Origin: Candidatus Omnitrophota bacterium
Lineage (GTDB): Bacteria; Omnitrophota; Omnitrophia; Omnitrophales; Aquincolibacteriaceae
DNA: 64,000 bases
Direction of reading: 5' to 3'
Assembly (NCBI GenBank): GCA_020632475.1
Contig: JACKFM010000001.1
Coordinates: forward strand, 186,001-250,000
Position numbers and translations under genes: made by a program. The notes under the pieces were generated by a model. The model did not search any database and had not been told where the DNA came from. It saw only the letters and a program-made list of their open reading frames with translations. Positions 27,431-35,795 of the stretch are shown here, piece by piece (the stretch's first letter is position 1; each line of letters starts with the position of its first letter).

Positions 27431-27922
27431 ATGAAATCCGAGACACAACCCCAGATCGACATCGGAATCAAACCCGAAGACCGCGAAAAGGTTTTTGAAG
27501 GGCTTTCAAAATTTTTAGCCGACACCTACACACTTTATTTAAAAACGCATAATTTTCACTGGAACGTCAAAGGCCCGATGTTTCAGACGCTGCATCTGAT
27601 GTTTGAGCAGCACTACAACGAACTCTGGACGGCCGTGGATGTGATTGCCGAAAGAATCCGCGCCCTGGATTTTTTGGCGCCCGGCAGTTACGGTGAGTTT
27701 TCAAAACTGACTTCCATTAAAGAAGAAAGCGGGGATTGCTCGGCCGAGCATATGATCCGTTCGCTGGTGGCCGGACATGAGACCGTGATTCGTACGGCCC
27801 GTTCGATTTTTCCGACCGCAGAACAAGCCGGTGATCAGGTCACAGTCGACCTTCTGACTCAGCGCATGCAGATTCATGAGAAAAATGCGTGGATGTTACG
27901 TAGTTTACTCGAAACGGATTAA
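27431..27922 (+). CDS. dps: Dps, DNA-protecting ferritin-like protein
   Basis: A dodecameric mini-ferritin that oxidises and stores iron and protects DNA under starvation or peroxide stress. The 163-aa sequence has the intersubunit ferroxidase residues in classic spacing: His43, His55, Glu59, Asp70 and Glu74, with the signatures [25 protein letters not shown] and [23 protein letters not shown] precedes the ATG, and TTAAAATAC near 27370 is a likely -10. It is monocistronic. Confidence 0.95.
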   Translation: MKSETQPQIDIGIKPEDREKVFEGLSKFLADTYTLYLKTHNFHWNVKGPMFQTLHLMFEQHYNELWTAVDVIAERIRALDFLAPGSYGEFSKLTSIKEESGDCSAEHMIRSLVAGHETVIRTARSIFPTAEQAGDQVTVDLLTQRMQIHEKNAWMLRSLLETD

Positions 27923-28003
27923 GTTACCGTTTTTAATCTTTGAATATTCAATCGGATAAAAAAGAAAAATCATAGAGACCCACGATACCATTGAGAGCGC
28001 TGC

Positions 28004-28705
28004 ATGCGGCAAATTCTTTTATGGCTGACCCTCGGTCTGCTGATCAGTTCTCCTTTATTTGCTGCCGAAGACCGCGAGTCTGACCGTATGGAGATGATCG
28101 AAAAACAAATCAAAGGCCGTGGCATTAGGGACCCGCAAGTCCTTGAGGCCATGGCCTCTGTCCCGCGGCACCTGTTTGTTCCCAAAGAAATTATCCCCTT
28201 TGCCTATGAAGACCGCGCACTTGCCATCGGACACCGGCAGACGATTTCCCAACCTTATATTGTGGCCTACATGACCGAGGTTCTTCATCTTAAACCCAGC
28301 GACCGCGTGCTTGAAATCGGAACCGGTTCAGGATATCAGGCCGCGGTTTTGTCCAAGATCGTGCAGGCGGTTTACTCGGTTGAGATTATTGCCGAGCTTG
28401 CCGGAGAAGCGAAGGCCCGGCTTGAAGAACTGGGGTATGCCAATGTGCAGGTTAAAGCCGGGGACGGCTATCAGGGCTGGGCTGAGTATGCACCTTACGA
28501 TGCCGTGATCGTCACCGCTGCACCCGATGTCGTGCCTCAGACCCTGATTGATCAGCTCAAACCCGGAGGGCGGATGATTGTGCCTGTCGGTGAATCCGGA
28601 AATCAGCAGCTTGTCCTGCTTGAGAAAACCGCAAACGGTATTTTGAAAGAAAAAAAGATGGCTGTGCGTTTTGTGCCGATGGTTAAGGAAGACCGGGATG
28701 CTTAA
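28004..28705 (+). CDS. pcm: Exported protein-L-isoaspartate O-methyltransferase
   Basis: It methylates isoaspartyl residues of aged proteins with SAM, starting their repair. The 233-aa sequence has the SAM loop VLEIGTGSGYQAAVLSKI and the family segments SVPRHLFVP, YEDRALAIGHRQTISQPYIVAYM and GRMIVPVG. The N-terminus is unusual: MRQILLWLTLGLLISSPLFAA looks like a cleavable signal peptide, which typical cytosolic Pcm lacks, so this one probably works in the periplasm. Some Gram-negative bacteria encode such exported versions. The source of SAM outside the cytosol is an open question. Confidence 0.9.
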   Translation: MRQILLWLTLGLLISSPLFAAEDRESDRMEMIEKQIKGRGIRDPQVLEAMASVPRHLFVPKEIIPFAYEDRALAIGHRQTISQPYIVAYMTEVLHLKPSDRVLEIGTGSGYQAAVLSKIVQAVYSVEIIAELAGEAKARLEELGYANVQVKAGDGYQGWAEYAPYDAVIVTAAPDVVPQTLIDQLKPGGRMIVPVGESGNQQLVLLEKTANGILKEKKMAVRFVPMVKEDRDA

Positions 28706-28726
28706 AGATCCTTTGTCTTCACCGAA

Positions 28727-29707
28727 TTATTCTCCGCGCAGTTCCTGAAGGGTTTCGGCCAATTTGCGGTTGATTTGCACCATGGCATCGCCGACGGCAA
28801 GCCGGTATTGCAAAGGATCCGCGTCCACATCAAGTTTGCGGCTCGTCTGGCGTTTGCTGCCGAGGCCCTGGGGTGAGAGCCAGCCCGAGGCAAAAACCAG
28901 GGCATCGTTGGCCTTGCTCAATGCGGAAGTCTCATCGTTGACCCGCCCGAAAGCTCTCTGAGCCGTGACCGGCTGCTGAAAGTTAATGGTCGTGGTTTTT
29001 TCTCCCGAGAATAAAGTGGCCGTTCCCATGATGTTAATGCCTTGTGTGACATCGACATGACTTTTATCTTTAGTCAGGCTGAAACGGGCCTCATTGCGGT
29101 TGATCACCAGAAAATCAATATCCATATCCAGTTCTAACACCACGGCATCGACGGTTTCGGAAATATCCGGGGAGGGGTCTTTGAATTTTCCGGGGAAGCT
29201 CAGACCTGTCGGAGTTACTTTTGCGACGCTCTTTTTAATTTGAGGATATTCTTTGTCCAGATCGCTGTATTTTTCCGAGGCGCTTAGCTCTTCATTGGTC
29301 ACAACGGCATAACCCTTTTCTTTGAGCTGGCTGATCAGATCGGTATACATTTCATCCGTGACCTGTTGAAAGACTTCGGGTTCGACACCGCTCAGAGAGG
29401 ATTTGACCTTTGAGGTGGAAGTGGACGTGTAGCGGCCGCCTACGGCATTGCGGTATTTATCCCCCGTGACAAAATTCAAACGGAAGAAAGGCACGGCGAT
29501 ACGTGTTTGGCCGCGCAGAGATTTTTCTTTTCCGTCAATTTTGATTTCATCCACAGCCCGCTTGATAATAAATCCGTCTTTTTTCTTTTGGGCTTCCTGA
29601 ACGCCTGAGGAATCCACGTCGACTGAGGAGAAGATTGAGGCTTGGGCGTTTTGATAAAAAACGGTAAGAAACAGGACGAAAAAGACTGAAAACAGATTTT
29701 TTTTCAT
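28727..29707 (-). CDS. Secreted protein of unknown function
   Basis: A 326-aa protein with a signal peptide (SVFFVLFLTVFYQNAQA). The mature part begins near SIFSSVDVDSSG and contains IDGKEKSLRGQTRIAVPFFRLNFV, a central segment predicted as alternating strands and helices (MYTDLISQLKEKGYAVVTNEEL) and the repeated theme of a measured value being VLELDMDIDFLVI. The 'secreted factor that modifies a parameter' look recalls CsgG/TolB-like curli-type or penicillin-binding lipoprotein activators, but no Cys lipobox exists. I do not recognise the family. The ATG at 29707 has GTGAGGA upstream, so a longer upstream frame was rejected. Confidence 0.7.
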   Translation of the reverse strand: MKKNLFSVFFVLFLTVFYQNAQASIFSSVDVDSSGVQEAQKKKDGFIIKRAVDEIKIDGKEKSLRGQTRIAVPFFRLNFVTGDKYRNAVGGRYTSTSTSKVKSSLSGVEPEVFQQVTDEMYTDLISQLKEKGYAVVTNEELSASEKYSDLDKEYPQIKKSVAKVTPTGLSFPGKFKDPSPDISETVDAVVLELDMDIDFLVINRNEARFSLTKDKSHVDVTQGINIMGTATLFSGEKTTTINFQQPVTAQRAFGRVNDETSALSKANDALVFASGWLSPQGLGSKRQTSRKLDVDADPLQYRLAVGDAMVQINRKLAETLQELRGE

Positions 29708-29871
29708 TTGAATCCTCACATATTTTTTTCTTAAAGACGATAATAGAAAAATTCTTGCCTGAATTTTGTGCAGAGCATAGCATATTGCAGTCTCTGAAAA
29801 AAGAGGCTTTTTGATCCGTATTCGGCAGAACTTTGAAGGCTCTGTAAACCCTTTTTCCGGAATCAACCCCT

Positions 29872-30984
29872 ATGCGTAAATGGAATACTTTATTAATCAT
29901 TGCCGCTTTGACTTTTCTGCTTTTCATTTTGGCCGAAGGCATTAGCAGCGTAACGCTGGTTTTATGGGACACCGCCAGGGCATTTAAACGCGTTCCCGCG
30001 GAAAAGTCGCATGTCATGTATGATCCCGATTTGGGATGGGCCCATAAACCGGGTGTATCGATTTCCGATCTATACCGTCCGGGAACCGGAATTACCATTA
30101 ATTTGCAATCACTGCGTGCGGATAAGGAATATTCTCAAGAGGCCCCAGAGGGAAAAGTTCGAGTGATCTGCCTGGGGGACTCTTTTACTCTGGGTTACGG
30201 CGTCGGCAATGACCAGACCTGGTGTTCCGGGCTTGAACTGCTGAATCCCCGGTTTGAGGCGATTAACATGGGACAGGGCGGATATGGTTTGGATCAGGCC
30301 TATTTATGGTATCAACGTGACGGCGCAAAATTCAAACACCAATTTGTTATTTTTGCGTTTATTGCCGATGATTTCCGCCGATTGCAACCAGCTGCAAATA
30401 AGCCGTACTTTCTTCTTCAGGACGGTCGGCTGATTTTAAAAAACTCACCCGTTCCGCGCGGACATTCGAGAGGGAATGTCTATGCGCGTCTTTTGCCCAG
30501 GCTTGAGGAATTGAGTGTTGTCCGATTGGTCAGGCGAATGATGTACTCGCGAATGCGGGAAAACAAAAAACCCTTTGGCCGGGATCCTTCAACCCGGCAA
30601 CTGCTGGATACCGGCATGCAGATCTTTCAGGACTTTGCCCAGTTGGCCCAACAGCGGGGTGCTATCCCTGTCTTTGTTTATCTGCCGACGATTGAAGATT
30701 ACCGGTTCGGAAACCAAATGGGCAGCCCATTTGCCGGTGAATTCTCAAAAAGGGGACTTCTGTTTTTGGATCTCACTCCTCAACTCCAAACCAAAACACC
30801 CGCTGAAATTACCGATCTTTTTTTTAAATCCGAAGATTTTCCCTACGCGGAGGTCCCATCCAATGCCGCCCGGCACTATACCCCAGCAGGCCATCAATTT
30901 GCGGCAACCCACATTTACAGCTATTTAACGAAAGCCTTTAAAAAGACGGTGGAGCGGATCAAAAGCCTCCGTGCCACAACTTAG
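29872..30984 (+). CDS. Membrane-anchored SGNH/GDSL-like hydrolase
   Basis: A 370-aa protein with an N-terminal membrane helix (about 7-28) and a periplasmic SGNH-type domain. Block I is CLGDSFTLGYGVG with the nucleophile Ser. The oxyanion Gly region is NMGQGGYGLDQ, and the C-terminal block ends in ARHYTPAGHQFAA with the likely catalytic His. Such proteins often deacylate or acylate cell-surface glycans. The Asp normally two or three residues before the catalytic His is not evident (NAARHY), so activity is uncertain. It is transcribed divergently from the secreted gene at 28727-29707. Confidence 0.8.
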   Translation: MRKWNTLLIIAALTFLLFILAEGISSVTLVLWDTARAFKRVPAEKSHVMYDPDLGWAHKPGVSISDLYRPGTGITINLQSLRADKEYSQEAPEGKVRVICLGDSFTLGYGVGNDQTWCSGLELLNPRFEAINMGQGGYGLDQAYLWYQRDGAKFKHQFVIFAFIADDFRRLQPAANKPYFLLQDGRLILKNSPVPRGHSRGNVYARLLPRLEELSVVRLVRRMMYSRMRENKKPFGRDPSTRQLLDTGMQIFQDFAQLAQQRGAIPVFVYLPTIEDYRFGNQMGSPFAGEFSKRGLLFLDLTPQLQTKTPAEITDLFFKSEDFPYAEVPSNAARHYTPAGHQFAATHIYSYLTKAFKKTVERIKSLRATT

Positions 30985-31006
30985 CCCTTACAGTCCATGC
31001 CGGATA

Positions 31007-31015
31007 TGCTAAAAT
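31007..31015 (+). promoter_or_regulatory. Extended -10 promoter, leaderless start of the YihY gene
   Basis: TGCTAAAAT (31007-31015), with CTTACA 17 bp upstream as a -35. Only 7 nt separate the -10 from the ATG at 31023, leaving no room for a usable Shine-Dalgarno sequence. Confidence 0.55.
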
Positions 31016-31022
31016 AAAGGCC

Positions 31023-32342
31023 ATGCTTCGAAAAATTATCCACTTCATCCAAGATGATATCTGGCGCATTCGCGCCGACCGGCTTTCCAAACATGAAGCT
31101 TTCTGGCTGCGTCCTCTGCGTATTTTTTTAATCTCCCTGCGCGAATTTATTAATGACCAATGCATGCTCAGAGCCTCGGCGCTGACTTATTTTTCATTGC
31201 TCTCGATTGTTCCCGTTTTTGCCATGGCTTTCGGTTTTGCCAAAGGTTTCGGTGTGGATAAAATTTTGAAAGCGCACCTGCTTGAGAATATGAGCGGTCA
31301 GGAAGAGGTGGTCAACCGGATCATCGATTTTTCCGAGGCGATGCTCAACAATACCAAAGGCGGTCTGATTGCCGGTATCGGTATTGCGCTACTTTTCTGG
31401 ACCGTGATTAAAGTCCTCGGCCATATCGAAAACTCATTTAATCATATTTGGGGCGTTAAGAAACAAAGAAGTTTGGGGCGCAAATTCAGCGATTACCTGT
31501 CCCTGATGCTGATTTGTCCGGTCTTTGTCATCCTGGCAAGCAGTGCAACGGTTTTTATTGCCAGTCAGGTGGAACTTGTGACTCATAAACTGGCAATTTT
31601 TGATCTCTTCGGCCCGGTGATCCTGATGGGTTTAAAGCTTCTTCCGTTTTGTGTCTTCTGGGGGCTTCTGACTTTTGTTTATATGTTTATGCCCAATACC
31701 CGTATTCATTTTATGTCGGCCTTTTTGGGCGGGGTTGTGGCCGGAACGGTTTATCAGATTGTGCAGCGAACCTATATTTATTTTCAGATCGGCGTCGCTA
31801 AGGCCGGTGCCATTTACGGAAGTTTTGCCGCGCTGCCTCTTTTTCTGGTCTGGCTGCAGATGAGCTGGCTCATTGTTCTTTACGGAGCTGAACTTGCCTT
31901 TGCCCATCAAAATGAACAGACCTTTGAATTTGAACCGGATTGTCTCAAAGTGAGTCACAACTTTAAGAAAACCATTCTCTTGCGGATTACGCATTTATGC
32001 GTACAAAGATTTTGCCGCGAAGAAGCCCCGCTGTCGGCCAGTGAAATGTCGAATGCCCTGGAAATTCCCATTCGCCTCATGCGCACTATTCTCTATGAGT
32101 TGACCGCGGCCGGTATCCTGGTGTGTCTGCAAGGTGACGATCAGAAAGATTTGAAGTATCAGCCCGCGACTGATGTCAGTCATCTCACGGTCAAAAATGT
32201 CGTTGACCGTTTTGAGTCGCACGGCATTGACCGCATTCCCTTTGCCCAGACGCCCGAAATGGAAAAAATCAGAGAGACGCTTGCCGGTTTTGATGCGGCC
32301 GTGGCTAAATTGTCCGCCAATGTTGCTCTAAAGGAGCTTTGA
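31023..32342 (+). CDS. YihY/BrkB-family inner-membrane protein with winged-helix-like tail
   Basis: A 439-aa protein. Residues 35-300 form the six-helix YihY/virulence factor BrkB domain (CMLRASALTYFSLLSIVPVFAMAFGF, NSFNHIWGVKKQRS, YGSFAALPLFLVWLQMSWLIVLYGAELAF). Residues 315-430 are a soluble domain with a winged-helix look (LSASEMSNALEIPIRLMRTILYELTAAGIL) found in some family members. The old name RNase BN for this family is a mistake carried over from elsewhere; function is unsettled. The next gene follows after 7 nt. Confidence 0.9.
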   Translation: MLRKIIHFIQDDIWRIRADRLSKHEAFWLRPLRIFLISLREFINDQCMLRASALTYFSLLSIVPVFAMAFGFAKGFGVDKILKAHLLENMSGQEEVVNRIIDFSEAMLNNTKGGLIAGIGIALLFWTVIKVLGHIENSFNHIWGVKKQRSLGRKFSDYLSLMLICPVFVILASSATVFIASQVELVTHKLAIFDLFGPVILMGLKLLPFCVFWGLLTFVYMFMPNTRIHFMSAFLGGVVAGTVYQIVQRTYIYFQIGVAKAGAIYGSFAALPLFLVWLQMSWLIVLYGAELAFAHQNEQTFEFEPDCLKVSHNFKKTILLRITHLCVQRFCREEAPLSASEMSNALEIPIRLMRTILYELTAAGILVCLQGDDQKDLKYQPATDVSHLTVKNVVDRFESHGIDRIPFAQTPEMEKIRETLAGFDAAVAKLSANVALKEL

Positions 32343-32349
32343 CCCTTTT

Positions 32350-32868
32350 ATGGAATTTGCCGCATTCGGTCTTTTAATTGCTCTGAGCCTGATCGGACTG
32401 GCCGCGATTTTTTTCACGACCTTTGGCACCTTCATTATTATGGCCGGGGCTGTTGCTTTTGGCTGGATGACTCAGTTTCAGATCCTTGATCTGAAAACGC
32501 TGATCTTAATCGGTGTTCTCTACTTATTCGGAGAATTCTTTGAATACCTGGCCGTGATTTTCGGGGTCAAAAAATTGGGGGCATCCAATGCGGCTGTGAT
32601 CGGTGCCATCCTCGGCGGTATTTTCGGTGCCTTTTTAGGCGTCGGATTTTTTGCGATCGGAATTATCCCCGGCACGTTATTGGGTATTTTTTTCGGGGCT
32701 TTTCTTTTTGAATGGTTAATTCATCAGAATGTCGAAACCGCTTTAAAGGCCGGAATCGGCGGAGTCCTTGGCCGGATTGCTTCGGTGATGGTTAAGTTGG
32801 TCATTGCATTGATGATTTTTGCCATGATTGCTTTTAAAATCATGCACAGCCCGCTGTATTCGTACTAA
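32350..32868 (+). CDS. DUF456 family membrane protein
   Basis: A 172-aa integral membrane protein with five or six hydrophobic segments and Gly-rich hairpins (GAILGGIFGAFLGVGFFAIGIIPGTLLGIFFGAFLFEWL), typical of DUF456. No function is known for the family. It is spaced 7 nt after the YihY gene, so the two are probably cotranscribed. Confidence 0.88.
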   Translation: MEFAAFGLLIALSLIGLAAIFFTTFGTFIIMAGAVAFGWMTQFQILDLKTLILIGVLYLFGEFFEYLAVIFGVKKLGASNAAVIGAILGGIFGAFLGVGFFAIGIIPGTLLGIFFGAFLFEWLIHQNVETALKAGIGGVLGRIASVMVKLVIALMIFAMIAFKIMHSPLYSY

Positions 32869-32949
32869 GCGATAAAGCATACAGCGTTAAGCGGTAAATA
32901 GGCAGTTGCTCTGTTTCTCTTAACACTATTTTTTAGGAGGGAGTCAAAA
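32869..32949. repeat. AGCGTTAAGCG-type repeat words
   Basis: Contains AAGCGATAAAGCATACAGCGTTAAGCGGTAA in broken form (32871-32900), the same word family as 34431-34600, 51914-51958 and 62423-62478. TTAGGAGGG then provides the ribosome site for the next gene. Confidence 0.5.
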
Positions 32950-33486
32950 ATGTCCGGTTATAAATGTCCGCTCTGCGGAGAAGCAATGGAAAGAGATTTA
33001 GTTAAATATCTGGATCACACCAACGGGCACGTTATTGATCAGATTAAAAAACAGCATCCCGAATGGATCGCCGCAGACGGCGGTTGTCAATCCTGTGTGC
33101 AGTATTACGAAAAACAGCTGTCCGGAGAAATTGAGGATACCAATATCGGTCCCGAAGGCCGGCGCAGAAGAAAAAACACGGGAATCCTTGCGCTTATAGC
33201 GGGGACGGGGCTTGGAACCTATTTTATTTTTTCAAACGCATCTCAGGCGGCAAGAATGTGGACATTTCTGCCCATCTTTGCCGGTATTTTTTGTCTGCTT
33301 CAAGCCAAACAAAGAACCTGTTCGATCCTGGCTGAAATCGGGTCGCGTGATATGGATCAAGGCCGCCAGAAAATCACAAATGCCGAAATCACTGAAAAAT
33401 TGAGGGCGCGCGGCCGGAAAATTATTTTTAAAGCCGTCATTTTTGCCGCTGCTTTAACCGCTGTGTTTGTCTATCTTCGGGTTTGA
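32950..33486 (+). CDS. Zinc-ribbon membrane protein
   Basis: A 178-aa protein starting with a likely zinc ribbon: CPLCGE (residues 6-9 region), then a histidine (DHTNGH), then CQSCVQYYEKQ. Two membrane helices (about 78-115) follow and a third at the C-terminus (about 158-176), with a basic cytoplasmic stretch between. AGGAGG precedes the ATG. The family is not recognised. Its stop overlaps the 3' end of the convergent ATP-grasp gene by 16 nt. Confidence 0.75.
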   Translation: MSGYKCPLCGEAMERDLVKYLDHTNGHVIDQIKKQHPEWIAADGGCQSCVQYYEKQLSGEIEDTNIGPEGRRRRKNTGILALIAGTGLGTYFIFSNASQAARMWTFLPIFAGIFCLLQAKQRTCSILAEIGSRDMDQGRQKITNAEITEKLRARGRKIIFKAVIFAAALTAVFVYLRV

Positions 33487-34415
33487 TTTGCCAGTGCTAG
33501 CAATTGAATTGCCCATTTCTTAATGGGTTCTAATCCCGGATAAAGCAGGCCTGACTCGCGAATTGCGCCGGGGCATGTCACATTAATCTCAAGCAGCTTT
33601 CCTCCAATGACGTCAATTCCTGAAAGAAGCAGCCCTTCTTTTTTAAGATAGGGTGCAATGGACTTCGCTATCTGTTTTTCCGCGGCGGAGAGAACCGTTC
33701 GGCGGTAGGTGCCGCCCGCATGAATATTGGCGCGGAACTCGCCTTTGGCCGCAATTTTTTCATAGGCTGCAAGAATCTTTCCGTTCAGAATCGTAATCCT
33801 CTTTTCGGGTGTTTTGCTTTGAATAAAACACTGTGCGATGACGTGTTCACTCTCGTTTTTAGTCGATGCTGCCAGAAGTTTTTTTGCGGATTTATCCTTG
33901 CGGCGCAGAAGATAAACGCCCAGGCCCCATTTCTGATTCAAAGGTTTAATGACCAGATCTTTTTTGAGTTTTGTCTGAAAAGAAAGAATTTCCTCAATTG
34001 AAGCCGAGACCAGCGTTTCGGGAATCAATCGGCTGAAAGGAAGGCTTGAAAGTTTTTCATTGGCATTGCGGATGCCGCACGGATCATTCGTAACCACAGT
34101 TTCTTTGGCTGCGATTTCAAGCAGATAAGTCAGGTACAGATACTGCGCGTCAAAGGGCGGTTCCTTGCGGATCAGCACCAGATCAAAAAATCCCGCTCTC
34201 CTTCGGATGGGTTTTCCGCTCTTGAAATGTTCAGGCCCTTTGGGTACAAGCGGCCTGGCCGCAAAATAAACGCGGTCGTTTAAAGCAAAGACATCGGGCG
34301 TATCCGCCATCCAGAGCTTGTACCCGCGCCCGCAGAACTCGCGCGCCAGTGCCAGCGAACTGTCTGTGGGCATATGCAGCTTTTCCAGCCTGTCCATCAC
34401 AAAGAGAATCTTCAT
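33471..34415 (-). CDS. gshB: Glutathione synthetase-like ATP-grasp ligase
   Basis: A 314-aa ATP-grasp enzyme closest in pattern to glutathione synthetase, which joins gamma-glutamylcysteine and glycine. Signatures: MDRLEKLHMPTDSSLALAREFCGRGYKLW, IRKEPPFDAQYLYLTYLLE, VVTNDPCGIRNANEKL, the ATP-grasp Lys in LVIKPLNQKWGLGVYLL, and RANIHAGGTYRR with LLEINVTCPGAIRE at the metal site. No gshA is present in the window, so it could equally make another peptide or act in cofactor ligation. The -10-like TATGAT lies only 9 nt before the ATG, suggesting a leaderless mRNA. Confidence 0.8.
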   Translation of the reverse strand: MKILFVMDRLEKLHMPTDSSLALAREFCGRGYKLWMADTPDVFALNDRVYFAARPLVPKGPEHFKSGKPIRRRAGFFDLVLIRKEPPFDAQYLYLTYLLEIAAKETVVTNDPCGIRNANEKLSSLPFSRLIPETLVSASIEEILSFQTKLKKDLVIKPLNQKWGLGVYLLRRKDKSAKKLLAASTKNESEHVIAQCFIQSKTPEKRITILNGKILAAYEKIAAKGEFRANIHAGGTYRRTVLSAAEKQIAKSIAPYLKKEGLLLSGIDVIGGKLLEINVTCPGAIRESGLLYPGLEPIKKWAIQLLALANQTRR

Positions 34416-34430
34416 AGGGGGAGTATCATA

Positions 34431-34600
34431 CAGCGTAGAGCGTTTAGCGTACAGCGTTTAGGATGAGCCGCTTGGATTTTCTATGCGCTCTACGCTCCAC
34501 GCTAACCGCTGCATGGGTATAAAAACCCCTTCAAATCAGGTGTTGGAGTGGAGAAGGGTATAATTTAGCGTTTAGCGTAGAGCGGATAGCGTTTAGGCTG
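34431..34600. repeat. Hairpin-forming AGCGTTTAGCGTAGAGCG words
   Basis: The words GCGTAGAGCGTTTAGCGTACAGCG (broken here only for description) at 34432-34456 and the inverse GCGCTCTACGCTCCACGC at 34485-34503 can pair. A further direct copy is at 34566-34595. No gene lies in 34416-34867; the stretch near 34655-34690 resembles the CTTCGGGGAC segment flanking the 6.2-kb repeat. Confidence 0.55.
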
Positions 34601-34828
34601 TCTGTTTGGCACTATTTGAATAGTTAATTTATTGAACGGTACCAGGTATCCCTCTCCGCTACGCTTCGGGGACTTCGCCAATTTGGCAGGTAACTCAGCC
34701 GTGCCGCTTTCTTATCGCTGTGCGATTTTTCCCTCGCTCCTCATCCCTCAAACCGCAGCTCTTTAAAAAAACAGTGCCCCAGTGACTTCTGGTCCTTTGC
34801 GTTTCACGCGTCACACTTTTAGAGATAT

Positions 34829-34858
34829 TTGGTGGATAGCCGATATGTGTTATATAAT
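34829..34858 (+). promoter_or_regulatory. Promoter of the small-protein pair, leaderless start
   Basis: TTGGTG (34829-34834), an 18-bp spacer, then a perfect TATAAT (34853-34858). Only 9 nt separate it from the ATG at 34868, so the mRNA would start within a few bases of the codon. No Shine-Dalgarno sequence is present. Confidence 0.6.
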
Positions 34859-34867
34859 ACCGGTCTC

Positions 34868-35083
34868 ATGAGCGAAAATTTATATCAAATTGCCAAGAAG
34901 TATATTGAAGTCATTAGGAAAATCGAAAAAACGGCCGACCCTAAAAAATTGACCAAACTAGAAGAGTTGCGAGTGGATTTACATTGGAAATTGATGGATA
35001 AATTGAAAGAACAAGGAATTAAATATAAAGATCGTGACCATGCGACACGCATAGCATTAAGAATCGCTAATGGGGAGTTATGA
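34868..35083 (+). CDS. Small helical protein, paralogue 1 of a tandem pair
   Basis: A 71-aa soluble, all-helical protein: LYQIAKKYIEVIRKIEKTAD, then KLMDKLKEQGIKYKDRDHAT and ARIALRIANGEL-like end. It aligns along its whole length with the next gene (LIEIAWIYTDLV, LLMDKMRQEGMEFSDRFDAT), so the two arose by tandem duplication. The ATG at 34868 was chosen because the perfect -10 box would lie inside any longer reading. The stop overlaps the next start by 4 nt. The family is not recognised. Confidence 0.72.
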   Translation: MSENLYQIAKKYIEVIRKIEKTADPKKLTKLEELRVDLHWKLMDKLKEQGIKYKDRDHATRIALRIANGEL

Positions 35084-35298
35084 GTTTAATTGAAATTGCA
35101 TGGATTTACACCGATTTGGTTAAAGCCGAGAGAGAAATCCCTGCCGAGGAATTTCATGCCAAAGACCAAATCAATGCCCTGAGGACAAAATATCATCAGT
35201 TGCTCATGGATAAAATGCGTCAAGAGGGCATGGAATTCTCAGATCGTTTTGATGCAACCCGAAAGGCTTTTGAAATTATTCAAAATGCGGCTGCCTAG
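35080..35298 (+). CDS. Small helical protein, paralogue 2 of a tandem pair
   Basis: A 72-aa helical protein homologous to its upstream neighbour. Shared positions include the LMDK(L/M)(K/R)(E/Q)(Q/E)G core, the following aromatic/acidic turn and the (D/R)ATR motif. It overlaps the first gene by ATGA, so translation is coupled. Two diverged copies in one operon hint at a heterodimer. No function can be given. Confidence 0.72.
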   Translation: MSLIEIAWIYTDLVKAEREIPAEEFHAKDQINALRTKYHQLLMDKMRQEGMEFSDRFDATRKAFEIIQNAAA

Positions 35299-35470
35299 TT
35301 GAAGAAGGACAAGGTGACCCGAGCTTCCTACCCAGTGACTCAGTGTCTTAGTGACGTTTTCTTTCCTCTTTTTTCACCATTCCACCTTCACTTTAGACTG
35401 TTTTTTTAGTATTGGCATAAAACCCTGCCGTGCCCTACAATAAAGACCTTATTTCCCAAAGGAGCTAAAA

Positions 35471-35791
35471 ATGAAGAAAGCAGCCCTATTTGTTATCATT
35501 TTATGTATGTTTGCTGTTTGTGCTCATGCCGAAGAGGAGTCGATCGGGGCTCAGGCGGGCAAGGCCGCACGCCAGATGCAGAGCTCGGCTGAGGAGACTT
35601 ACCATGCGGCCGAAGCTAAAACAATTGAGACCTCGAAACAGATCGAAGCCAAGGCTAAGGATACGATGAAATCGCTGGATGGGCAGTTCCGTCAGACCTG
35701 GCAGAATTTCCAAACCCAGGTCGGACCTTTTATTGATAATATTCAAAAAGAGTGGCAGAAATTTGTAGCCGCTTACCAGCAGAAGGCATAG
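35471..35791 (+). CDS. Secreted amphipathic-helix protein
   Basis: A 106-aa protein with a signal peptide (MKKAALFVIILCMFAVCAHA) followed by a long Ala/Glu/Lys/Gln-rich helix (AGKAARQMQSSAEETYHAAEAK, IEAKAKDTMKSL, FDNIQKEWQKFVAAYQQKA region). The 11-residue periodicity resembles LEA or apolipoprotein-like helices. CAAAGGAGC precedes the ATG. The family is not recognised, and a cell-envelope role is only inferred. Confidence 0.75.
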   Translation: MKKAALFVIILCMFAVCAHAEEESIGAQAGKAARQMQSSAEETYHAAEAKTIETSKQIEAKAKDTMKSLDGQFRQTWQNFQTQVGPFIDNIQKEWQKFVAAYQQKA

Positions 35792-35795
35792 ATCA

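Noticed and set aside
33720..34001. Plus-strand frame opposite the ATP-grasp gene
   Set aside because: Antisense to conserved ATP-grasp motifs, with no supporting signals.
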